NCBI GenBank assembly: GCA_900768135.1
Contig: CAAGBT010000088.1
Coordinates: forward strand, 1-64,000
Source: an uncultured Oscillospiraceae bacterium
GTDB taxonomy: Bacteria; Bacillota; Clostridia; Oscillospirales; Oscillospiraceae
DNA: 64,000 bases
Direction of reading: 5' to 3'
The translations under genes and the position numbers were made by a program. Shown in pieces: positions 57,492-64,000 of the stretch (the stretch's first letter is position 1; each line of letters begins with the position of its first letter). The notes beneath the pieces were generated by a model, which was given only the letters and a program-made list of their open reading frames with translations, did no database searches and had not been told where the DNA came from.

Positions 57492-58553
57492 TTATTCCTC
57501 TTCCCTGTAGCTCTGGGGCTTGATGTCGATCTTGTAGCCCACAAGGCGCGCGGCAAGGCGCGCGTTCTGCCCCTCCTTGCCGATAGCAAGGGAGAGCTGA
57601 TCGTCCGGCACGGTCACGCGGCAGGCCTTGCCCTCGTCGGCAAGGCGAACGTCCACCACGTCCGCCGGCGCAAGCGCGGCGGCGATATACTCAGCGGGAT
57701 CGTTGCTGTATTTGACGATATCGATCTTTTCGCCGCGCAGCTCCTCAACGATATTGTTCACGCGCTGACCGTGCGGGCCGACGCACGCGCCGATGGGATC
57801 GACGTTTTCATCGTTGCTCCACACCGCCATCTTCGTGCGCGAGCCTGCCTCGCGGGCGATGGAGCGGATCTCCACGGTGCCGTCGTAGATCTCGGGGACC
57901 TCCAGCTCGAACAGGCGCTTGACAAGGCCCGGATGCGTGCGGGAAATGACCACCTGCGGCCCGCGCGACTGGCGGCGTACATCCACAAGGTAGACCTTGA
58001 TGCGCTGCCCCTCGGCCAGCACTTCGCCCTTGACCTGCTCGCCGGCGAGCAGAATGGCGTCCGTCGCCTCCGCGCCGGTGCCGATACGCAGCGAGGCGTT
58101 GCCCGTGCGGGGATCGATGCGCGTAACAACGCCGGTAAGGATCTCGTGCTGCTTGGAGTTGTATTCGTCGTAGACCATGCCGCTTTCGGCCTCGCGCAGG
58201 CCCTGGATGATGACCTGCTTGCCGTTGCCGGCGGCGATGCGGCCGAACTCGATGTTATCCACCGGCAGATTGACGATATCGCCGACATTGTACTTGGCAG
58301 AGATGGCCTTCGCATCGGCAAGGCTGATCTGCACGCCGGGATTCTCGACCTCGTCAACGACCTCCTTCTGCACGTACATCTTCAGGTCGCGCTTGATCTC
58401 GTCCACATCGACCACAACGTTTTCCACGCCCTCGTGGTCGCGCTTGTAGGCGGTCGTGAGCGCCTGAACGATCTTTTCCATCATGAAGGACTGGGATATG
58501 CCGCGTTCCTTCTCCAGCATCGCAAGCGCTGCGAAGATCTCATCACATTTCAT
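57492..58553 (-). CDS. nusA: transcription termination/antitermination protein NusA
   Basis: NusA binds RNA polymerase and modulates pausing and termination. The 353-residue protein has the N-terminal polymerase-binding domain (MEKIVQALTTAYKRD), an S1 domain (GVVTRIDPRTGNASLRIG, about residues 135-200), and two KH domains (GSRTKMAVWSNDENVDPIGA, then LAIGKEGQNARLAARL). It ends after KH2, lacking the acidic repeats of E. coli, as usual in Firmicutes. ATG 58553 has AAGGAG eight bases upstream; the longer frame runs into rimP and is spurious. Confidence 0.96.
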   Translation of the reverse strand: MKCDEIFAALAMLEKERGISQSFMMEKIVQALTTAYKRDHEGVENVVVDVDEIKRDLKMYVQKEVVDEVENPGVQISLADAKAISAKYNVGDIVNLPVDNIEFGRIAAGNGKQVIIQGLREAESGMVYDEYNSKQHEILTGVVTRIDPRTGNASLRIGTGAEATDAILLAGEQVKGEVLAEGQRIKVYLVDVRRQSRGPQVVISRTHPGLVKRLFELEVPEIYDGTVEIRSIAREAGSRTKMAVWSNDENVDPIGACVGPHGQRVNNIVEELRGEKIDIVKYSNDPAEYIAAALAPADVVDVRLADEGKACRVTVPDDQLSLAIGKEGQNARLAARLVGYKIDIKPQSYREEE

Positions 58554-58602
58554 GGGTGTTTGCTCCTTATTCTGTATAATAAAAGTGGTTGGTATTCCTG
58601 TG

Positions 58603-59058
58603 TTAAAAATCGCAGCGCAGGCGCACAAGAGCGACCGCGTCCTTTTCGAAGCGCTGCTCCGCGCCGCCGATGCGCAGCGTGACCGCGCCGTCGTCGTAGC
58701 CTGCAAGGTCGCCGGAAAACTCCTTACGCCCGTCGATGGGCCTGTAGGTCTTAAGCAGCACGGGCGCGCCCATAAACTGCGCAAAGTCTCCCGGCCGCTT
58801 GAGCGGACGCTCCGCCCCGGCGGATGCGACCTCGAAAATATAGCTTGTCTCGATGGGATCCGCCTCGTCCAGCAGGTCGCTCACCTTGCGGGAGATGGCC
58901 TCGCAGTCGAGGATGTTCACGCCGCCGTCCTTGTCGATATACACGCGCAGGTACCATTGCCCCGCCTCGCGGACATATTCCACGTCCCACAGCGTGCAGC
59001 CCTGCTCCTCCACGGCGGGGAGGGCCAGCTCGCGCACCAGCTCCGTCACTTTTTTCAT
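58603..59058 (-). CDS. rimP: ribosome maturation factor RimP
   Basis: RimP assists 30S assembly. The 151-residue protein has the N-terminal alpha-beta domain (TLWDVEYVREAGQWYLRVYI, then DKDGGVNILDCEAISRKVSD) and a C-terminal SH3-like barrel. ATG 59058 has GAGGG six bases upstream, so the frame's earlier start is not used. It opens the minus-strand rimP-nusA-rnpM-ylxQ-infB series. Confidence 0.95.
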   Translation of the reverse strand: MKKVTELVRELALPAVEEQGCTLWDVEYVREAGQWYLRVYIDKDGGVNILDCEAISRKVSDLLDEADPIETSYIFEVASAGAERPLKRPGDFAQFMGAPVLLKTYRPIDGRKEFSGDLAGYDDGAVTLRIGGAEQRFEKDAVALVRLRCDF

Positions 59059-59267
59059 TGTATCCCTCGCAGTCCGTGTTTTTTCTGAAATTTGCAAAAG
59101 AAAGAGCGGGCCGAACGGTCCACTCTTGCGTTTCCTGCATCCATAACAAAGCTATATTACCACAGTATTCCATCGATTGCAAGCGTTTTTGTGCGCCGCT
59201 CTTCGCTTTTTTGTAATTTTTCTCTGCCTTTTCCCCAAGATTTTTTGTTTGAAGGCCAAAAACGCTC

Positions 59268-59296
59268 TTGCAAAGCGCAGGGAAGTATGCTATAAG
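59268..59296 (+). promoter_or_regulatory. MATE exporter promoter
   Basis: TTGCAA (59268-59273) and TATAAG (59291-59296) are 17 bases apart, 60 bases before the MATE gene. Confidence 0.65.
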
Positions 59297-59357
59297 AATA
59301 GGACTTTGAGAAAAATGGGCCATTTTTGAAAGGATAGCAAAGGAGAGTGAGCGTTCC

Positions 59358-60731
59358 ATGGCGCATACCGCCGCGCTCGATATGACGCAGGGCCGCCTGA
59401 GCCGTCAGATCGTGCGCTTTTCTCTGCCACTGATGCTGACCAACCTGCTGCAGATGCTCTTCAGCATGACCGACCTTGCGGTCGTCGGGCGCTTTTCCAG
59501 CGCGGCGGCGATGGGGTCGGTCGGCTCCACGTCCACGCTGGTATTTCTTTTCACAGGCTTTCTGATGGGCCTTGGCAGCGGCGTGAACGTGCTGGTCGCC
59601 ACGCACTTCGGCGCGCGCAGCGAGAAGAACGTGCGCGAATCGGTGCATACGGCGGCGCTTGTGTGCCTGATCGCGGGCGTTCTCATTCTGGCGCTGGGCC
59701 AGTTCTTTTCCCGCCCGCTGCTGGAGCTGCTGGGAACGCGGCCCGACCTGCTCGACGGCGCGGCGCTCTATATGCGCATTTACTTCCTCGGCATGCCTGC
59801 CGCCGCGCTCTATAACTTCGGCAACGCCGTGTTCAACGCCGTGGGCGACACGAAAACGCCGCTGATCTACCTCTCCGTTGCCGGCGCGCTCAACGTGGCG
59901 CTGGATCTGATCTTCGTCATCGGCTGCGGCATGGCGACCGACGGCGTGGCGTGGGCCAGTATGCTCTCGCAGTGCGTTTCGGCGCTGCTCATCGTGCGCG
60001 CGCTGCTCAAAAGCCGGGACATTTACTCGCTTTCCCTGCGCGAGCTGCGCATCCGCCGGGACAAGGCGCTCCATGTGCTTTCCATCGGCGTTCCGGCCGG
60101 ATTGCAGAACGCCATCTTCTCGGTGGCGAACCTGTTCATTCAGGCGGGCGTGAATTCCTTCAGCACCGTTGTGGTGGAGGGCAACTCCGCCGCGGGCAAT
60201 GTGGATAACCTTGTCTACTCGGTGATGAACGCCTTTTACATCGCCTGCTCGAGCTTTGTCGGGCAGAACTACGGCGCGGGAAAGCCGGAGCGCGTGCGCA
60301 GGAGCTATTTCCTCACGCTGGGCTATTCCGCGCTCGCCGCCGCCGTGTTCGGCGGGCTGTTTCTGCTGTTTGGGCGGCAGTTCCTCTCTCTTTTCTCGCC
60401 GGAAAGCGCCGTGATCGATGCGGGCATGGAGCGCATCGCGGTGATGTGCTTCTCGTTTCCCGTCTCGGCCCTGATGGACTGCACCACCTCCGCCTCGCGC
60501 GGACTCGGCAAGGGGCTTGTGCCGATGGTCTTCGTATTCCTCGGCTCGTGCGTGTTCCGCATCGCGTGGATCTACACGGTGTTCGCCCACTTCCGCACGC
60601 TCGGCTCGCTGTATCTGCTTTATCCGTTCTCCTGGCTCATCACCGGCGCGGCGGAGATCGTTTACTTTTTCTACTGCTACCGCAAATACGTCCGGCCGCT
60701 CGGCGCGCAGGCGGGCGGCCCGGCCCGCTGA
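59358..60731 (+). CDS. MATE-family multidrug/solute exporter
   Basis: The 457-residue membrane protein has twelve hydrophobic helices in two similar halves, starting SRQIVRFSLPLMLTNLLQML, with the typical DLAVVGRFSSAAAMGSVG and MGLGSGVNVLVATHFGA motifs in the first half and GQNYGAGKPERVRRSYF in the second. MATE transporters expel cationic drugs or metabolites with Na+ or H+ influx. AAGGAGAG lies ten bases before ATG 59358. It appears monocistronic with a promoter at 59268 and a weak terminator after it. Confidence 0.94.
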   Translation: MAHTAALDMTQGRLSRQIVRFSLPLMLTNLLQMLFSMTDLAVVGRFSSAAAMGSVGSTSTLVFLFTGFLMGLGSGVNVLVATHFGARSEKNVRESVHTAALVCLIAGVLILALGQFFSRPLLELLGTRPDLLDGAALYMRIYFLGMPAAALYNFGNAVFNAVGDTKTPLIYLSVAGALNVALDLIFVIGCGMATDGVAWASMLSQCVSALLIVRALLKSRDIYSLSLRELRIRRDKALHVLSIGVPAGLQNAIFSVANLFIQAGVNSFSTVVVEGNSAAGNVDNLVYSVMNAFYIACSSFVGQNYGAGKPERVRRSYFLTLGYSALAAAVFGGLFLLFGRQFLSLFSPESAVIDAGMERIAVMCFSFPVSALMDCTTSASRGLGKGLVPMVFVFLGSCVFRIAWIYTVFAHFRTLGSLYLLYPFSWLITGAAEIVYFFYCYRKYVRPLGAQAGGPAR

Positions 60732-60751
60732 GCCGGACGGCCCGTCCTCCG

Positions 60752-60790
60752 GGGAGATTGCTCCTTGCAGAAGGGGTTATCTCCCTTTTC
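60752..60790 (+). terminator. weak terminator after the MATE gene
   Basis: GGGAGAT (60752-60758) and ATCTCCC (60779-60785) pair with a long internal part and are followed by TTTTC. Confidence 0.5.
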
Positions 60791-60888
60791 TTATGCCCGC
60801 GCAAGCGCAAAGAACGCCGCCGCCCTTGCAGAATCCGCGCCGGCTGTGTTATACTGTGGAAAACGCCGCCGGAAGGAGAGCCTCTTCC

Positions 60889-61563
60889 ATGAAATACCCC
60901 TGCCTTGTGCTGGATCATGACGACACTGTGGTCAACAGCACCGCCACCGTCCACTACCCCTGCTTCGCCGAATACACCGCAAAGTTCTTTCCGGATGCAA
61001 AGCGCTACACGCTGGAGGAATACATCCTCAAGAACTTTTCCCCCGGCGTTTACGACTTTTTCCGCAATGAGATCGGCATGACGGAGGAAAACATGAAGCA
61101 CGAGCAGGCGTATTGGCACGAATACGTCCAGCGCCACGTGCCGCAGGTCTACCCTGGGATGCGGGATATCCTGTGGGACTATGTGAACCGGGGCGGCACG
61201 ATCTGTGTGGTGTCGCATTCGCTCACGCCGAACATCCTGCGCGACTACCGCGAGAACGGCCTGCCCGAGCCCGCGCTGGTTTACGGCTGGGAGGTGCCGA
61301 AGGAGCGGCGCAAGCCGCAGCCCTTCGCGCTGTTCGACATTATGGAAAAGCTGCATTTCACCGCCGGGCAGATGCTCGTGCTTGACGACCTGAAGCCCGG
61401 CTGCGACATGGCAAAGGCCGCGAACGTGCGTTTCGCCGCCGCGCTCTGGTCGAACGGCATCCCCGAGATCGAAGCGTTCATGCGCAAAAACTGCGGCCTT
61501 TGCTTCAAGACCGTCGAGGCGTTCGGCGGCTATCTCTTCAGCGGAAAGGAACAAACGATATGA
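60889..61563 (+). CDS. HAD-superfamily phosphatase
   Basis: The 224-residue protein has the HAD catalytic motifs DHDDTVVNS (residues about 9-17, nucleophile Asp and general-acid Asp), VVSHS (motif II serine), a lysine at PKERRKPQP and LDDLKPG (motif IV aspartates). An alpha-helical cap lies between motifs I and II. HADs of this type dephosphorylate small metabolites such as phosphoglycolate. It starts at ATG 60889, nine bases after GGAAGGAGAG, and its stop overlaps the start of the AAA/CYTH-like gene by four bases, so the two are coupled. Confidence 0.9.
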   Translation: MKYPCLVLDHDDTVVNSTATVHYPCFAEYTAKFFPDAKRYTLEEYILKNFSPGVYDFFRNEIGMTEENMKHEQAYWHEYVQRHVPQVYPGMRDILWDYVNRGGTICVVSHSLTPNILRDYRENGLPEPALVYGWEVPKERRKPQPFALFDIMEKLHFTAGQMLVLDDLKPGCDMAKAANVRFAAALWSNGIPEIEAFMRKNCGLCFKTVEAFGGYLFSGKEQTI

Positions 61564-62663
61564 GCAAGCGCATCACAAAGATCGTTCTCACCGGAGGCCC
61601 CGCCGCGGGAAAAACCACGCTCGTGAGCCGCATCCTCAAGGAATTCAAGCAGGAGGACGGCTGGCGCGTGATCACCATCCCCGAAACGGCGACGGAGCTG
61701 ATCTCAGGCTTCGGCATCAAGCCCTTCGGCGGCTGTATGTCGATGCTGCAATTTCAGGATTTTGTCGTGGCCGACCAGATCCACAAGGAAAAACTGGCGC
61801 TCGACGCCGCGCAGCTCGTGCCGGAGGAGAACGTCCTCATCCTTTACGACCGCGCGCTGATGGACAACAAGGCCTACATCAGCGACGAGGAATACGCGCA
61901 GATCCTCGCCCGCTTCGACGGACGCACAGAGGAGAGCGTTCTTGCCAACTACGACGTGGTCCTGCACCTGATCACCTGCGCCAAGGGCGCGGAATTCGCC
62001 TATAACCTCGGCAATGCCGCGCGCACGGAGTCGATCGAATACGCCCGCGAGATGGACGACCGCACGCTGCGCGCCTGGGGCCGCCACCCGAACCTGCGCA
62101 TCATCGACAACGACGTGAACTTCAACAACAAGATCGAGCGCGGCCTGCGCGAGATCTATCGCGCCGTGGGCGAGCCGGAGCCGATGGCAAAAAAGCACAA
62201 GTACCTCATCGCCATGCCGGACATGGCCGCCTTTGCGCACGCGCACCGCGCCGCCGCCATCGACATGACGCAGACCTACCTCGTGCTGACGAATCCTACC
62301 ATCGAGCGCCGCGTGAGGCGGCAGGAGAGCGGCACGGAACATCTGTACTTCTACACGGAAAAGCACCTGATGAAGGACGGCACCAAATGGGACACGGAAA
62401 AGCCCATCTCCGAAAAGCAGTATGAGCGCTACCTGCTCGAGCGCGACGAGACGCTTGCGCCCGTGCGCAAAACGAAGTACCGCTTTGTTTACGACGACTG
62501 CCGCTGCGAGATCGACGTATACCCGTTCAGCAGCGACAGGGCGATCCTGTTTTACTATGGAAAGGACGGCGCAAAGCTGCCGGAGGAGATCTGCGTGCTG
62601 CGCGAGGTGACGGGCGAGCGCGAATACAAGAACCGCGCGCTGGCAGCTACGCAGAAGCTGTAA
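61560..62663 (+). CDS. AAA/P-loop kinase-like ATPase with C-terminal CYTH-like domain
   Basis: The 367-residue protein has a P-loop at its start (VLTGGPAAGKTTLVSRILKE, residues about 8-27), a Walker-B-like ILYDRALMDNKAY and a nucleoside-kinase-like fold of about 190 residues (AAA_28 type). The C-terminal 150 residues carry alternating charged strands (TNPTIERRVRRQESG, YFYTEKHLMKDG, CRCEIDVYPFSSD) that resemble a CYTH triphosphate-tunnel domain. That combination is known from TTD14-like proteins. Coupled to an upstream HAD phosphatase, it may belong to a nucleotide or phosphometabolite-processing unit. Function is unproven. Confidence 0.75.
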   Translation: MSKRITKIVLTGGPAAGKTTLVSRILKEFKQEDGWRVITIPETATELISGFGIKPFGGCMSMLQFQDFVVADQIHKEKLALDAAQLVPEENVLILYDRALMDNKAYISDEEYAQILARFDGRTEESVLANYDVVLHLITCAKGAEFAYNLGNAARTESIEYAREMDDRTLRAWGRHPNLRIIDNDVNFNNKIERGLREIYRAVGEPEPMAKKHKYLIAMPDMAAFAHAHRAAAIDMTQTYLVLTNPTIERRVRRQESGTEHLYFYTEKHLMKDGTKWDTEKPISEKQYERYLLERDETLAPVRKTKYRFVYDDCRCEIDVYPFSSDRAILFYYGKDGAKLPEEICVLREVTGEREYKNRALAATQKL

Positions 62664-62696
62664 AAAATCCCCTGCGCGCAGGCGGCGCAGGGACGC

Positions 62697-62730
62697 AAAA
62701 AAAGAGCCATCCCGAGGATGGCTCTTTTTG
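62697..62730. terminator. bidirectional terminator between convergent genes
   Basis: AAAGAGCCATCC and GGATGGCTCTTT pair around a three-base loop with an A-run before and a T-run after, so it can stop both the plus-strand pair and the minus-strand rpsR operon. Confidence 0.9.
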
Positions 62731-62742
62731 CTGCTTTGTTCC

Positions 62743-63000
62743 TTATTCGGTGACGAAGGGGAGCAGAGCGATCTGACGGGCGCGCTTGATCGCCTCGGTC
62801 AGCTGGCGCTGGTGCATCGCGCAGGTACCCGTGGTCCTGCGGGGCAGGATCTTGGAGCGCTCGGAGATGAAGCGGCGCAGCTTGGCAGCGTCCTTATAAT
62901 CGATATACTCGCACTTGTCAACGCAGAACTGGCACACCTTCTTGCGCTTGCGGTTCGCTCCGCCGGCGCGAGGGGCTCTGTTTTCGCGTTCCATAGCCAT
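62743..63000 (-). CDS. rpsR: 30S ribosomal protein S18
   Basis: The 85-residue protein matches S18: CQFCVDKCEYIDYKDAAKLR, then FISERSKILPRRTTGTCAMHQRQL. Four cysteines (CQFC, C and TGTC) indicate the zinc-binding form of S18. GGAGG lies eight bases before ATG 63000. It is the last gene of the rpsF-ssb-rpsR operon. Confidence 0.98.
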   Translation of the reverse strand: MAMERENRAPRAGGANRKRKKVCQFCVDKCEYIDYKDAAKLRRFISERSKILPRRTTGTCAMHQRQLTEAIKRARQIALLPFVTE

Positions 63001-63042
63001 GGATGTTTCCTCCTTATCAGAATTGGGGCTTTCGTACCCTCA

Positions 63043-63489
63043 TCAGAACGGCAGCTCGCCGTCCTCTTCGATCTCGGCAAAGCCGCCGCCCGCAGGGGCG
63101 GTGTAGCTGTCGGCAGGGGAGCCGTAGGCCGGGGGAGCGTAATCGCCGCCGGACTGCTGGCTGTCGCGCTTGCTGTCGCCGAAATAAATGTTGTCGGCAA
63201 CCACTTCCGCACTGCGGCGGTTGTTGCCATCCTTGTCTTTCCAGTCGCGGATCTGAAGCCGGCCCTCCACCACGGCCATGCGGCCCTTGGTGAAGTACTG
63301 GCACACGAACTCTGCCGTCTGGCGCCAGGCGACTACGTCGATAAAATCGGTGGCCTTCTCGCCGTTGTCGCGGCTTTTAAAGTCGCGGTCCACTGCGATG
63401 GAGAAGGACGTCACCGCCGTGCCGTTCTGCGTGCGGCGCAGTTCGGGGTCGCGGGTCAGGCGGCCCATAATGACGATACGGTTCAACAT
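63043..63489 (-). CDS. ssb: single-stranded DNA-binding protein
   Basis: The 148-residue protein has the OB fold of SSB (MLNRIVIMGRLTRDPELRRT, FSIAVDRDF, DFIDVVAWRQTAEF, KGRMAVVEGRLQIRDWKDKDG), a Gly/Ala/Pro/Ser-rich linker and the acidic protein-interaction tip ending EDGELPF. It coats single-stranded DNA in replication and repair. GGAGG precedes ATG 63489. It lies between rpsF and rpsR. Confidence 0.98.
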   Translation of the reverse strand: MLNRIVIMGRLTRDPELRRTQNGTAVTSFSIAVDRDFKSRDNGEKATDFIDVVAWRQTAEFVCQYFTKGRMAVVEGRLQIRDWKDKDGNNRRSAEVVADNIYFGDSKRDSQQSGGDYAPPAYGSPADSYTAPAGGGFAEIEEDGELPF

Positions 63490-63502
63490 AGCGCTGTCCT
63501 CC

Positions 63503-63799
63503 TTACTCGCCCTTGCAGACGATCATGGAGCGGATGATACCATCGGTAATGCCGAGGATACGGTCCAATTCCTTGGGGAAATCGGGCGCGCTCGTGAAGG
63601 AGATCAGAACATAGTAGCCTTCGGTGATGTAGTTGATGGCGTAGGCCAGCTTGCGCTTGCCCCACTCCTCAACCTCCATAGCCGTGCTGTTCTGCTCCAC
63701 GAGAGTCTTGAACTTTTCGGTCAGCGTCGCGGCGGTCTCTTCGGGGAGACGGCCGTCAACAATGAAAACGACCTCATAGTTTGCGGAAATCTTAGCCAT
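63503..63799 (-). CDS. rpsF: 30S ribosomal protein S6
   Basis: The 98-residue protein has the S6 ferredoxin-like fold (ANYEVVFIVDGRLPEETAATL, EVEEWGKRKLAYAINYITEG, YYVLISFTSAP) that pairs with S18 in the 30S platform. ATG 63799 has AAGGAGGTG nine bases upstream; the reading frame's N-terminal extension lacks any site and crosses the leader. It is the first gene of the operon with ssb and rpsR. Confidence 0.98.
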   Translation of the reverse strand: MAKISANYEVVFIVDGRLPEETAATLTEKFKTLVEQNSTAMEVEEWGKRKLAYAINYITEGYYVLISFTSAPDFPKELDRILGITDGIIRSMIVCKGE

Positions 63800-63825
63800 T
63801 CTTGGTTGCACCTCCTTCTGGACTG

Positions 63826-63848
63826 ATGGCCCACACAGCTTCCGTGTG
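63826..63848 (-). other. leader hairpin upstream of rpsF
   Basis: In the roughly 80-base leader, CACAC and GTGTG pair around GGAAGCT. rpsF leaders often carry an S6:S18-binding autoregulatory hairpin; the position fits, but I could not confirm its conserved bases. Confidence 0.35.
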
Positions 63849-63887
63849 AGCAAGGATTTTGCCTGCGTACAGACCGCAAGCCCTATT

Positions 63888-63915
63888 ATTATACAAAAAA
63901 ATATCCGCAAGTCAA
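63888..63915 (-). promoter_or_regulatory. rpsF-ssb-rpsR promoter
   Basis: On the minus strand TTGACT (63910-63915) and a perfect TATAAT (63888-63893) are 16 bases apart, about 90 bases before rpsF. The stretch 63916-64000 shows only a short A/T-flanked hairpin near 63927-63945. Confidence 0.88.
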
Positions 63916-64000
63916 GCGTTTTCGCAAAAAAAGCGGCATCCGCTGCGAAAAAAGCTCCGTTTTGCCATAAATTTCCAGCGCCGCCGCGCGCCGCGCGCTT

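Overview
The window looks like chromosome from a GC-rich, endospore-forming, anaerobic member of the Clostridia, most probably Oscillospirales/Oscillospiraceae-like. The reasons are spoIIP and spoIIE, Gram-positive gene orders (rimP-nusA-rnpM-ylxQ-infB-rbfA-nrnA-truB-ribF and rpsF-ssb-rpsR), a CIRCE-controlled groESL, and abundant AGGAGG ribosome-binding sites. Genus cannot be fixed from the sequence alone.

Region 1 (1-1.53 kb) looks like the edge of an integrated element. It holds a lipoprotein gene, a terminator, and then only the 3' half of a tRNA-Met(CAU) gene, as expected for a distal attachment site.

Region 2 (1.8-20.7 kb) is the accessory centrepiece: a catabolic or biotransformation locus I cannot match to a described pathway. 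It carries a UbiD-family decarboxylase with its own UbiX flavin prenyltransferase and an LpdD-like prenylated-flavin chaperone; two separate three-subunit molybdenum hydroxylases; an ETF whose alpha subunit has a two-cluster ferredoxin domain; a DAO-family FAD oxidoreductase; a DUF4392 (D-glutamate cyclase-like) protein; a DapF-fold epimerase; an Asp/Glu-racemase/maleate-isomerase-family protein; an NhaC-type antiporter; and an XRE-cupin regulator. The FAD subunit of the second hydroxylase carries the four-cysteine insert known from 4-hydroxybenzoyl-CoA reductase. That suggests low-potential chemistry linked to the ETF-ferredoxin. The substrate is unknown; an aromatic or N-heterocyclic carboxylate is my inference. 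A repeated A-Y-TGAAAT-W motif lies in the divergent promoter region at its right end.

Region 3 (20.7-34.2 kb) is mixed: tex, a YitT transporter-like gene, a remnant of an ADP-ribosylglycohydrolase gene, an SLH-domain exported protein, a tRNA-Met/Glu/Val operon, guanine deaminase behind a guanine-class purine riboswitch, spoIIP, xpt, a nitrilase-family amidase, a truncated orphan gene, and a heavy-metal efflux locus (ArsR-AraC fusion regulator, free-standing HMA protein, P1B ATPase).

Region 4 (34.4-48.7 kb) is mostly housekeeping: dusB, an ECF sigma/anti-sigma pair coupled to an lspA with an odd N-terminal extension, an RluD-type pseudouridine synthase, folC, groEL/groES, a lipid kinase, a 2-hydroxyacid dehydrogenase, a HutG-like ureohydrolase, lepA and an XRE regulator.

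Region 5 (48.8-64 kb) is the conserved core: spoIIE, ribF, truB, nrnA, rbfA, infB, ylxQ, rnpM, nusA, rimP, a MATE exporter, a HAD phosphatase with an AAA/CYTH-like protein, and rpsR-ssb-rpsF. No CRISPR array, rRNA or intact insertion sequence was seen.
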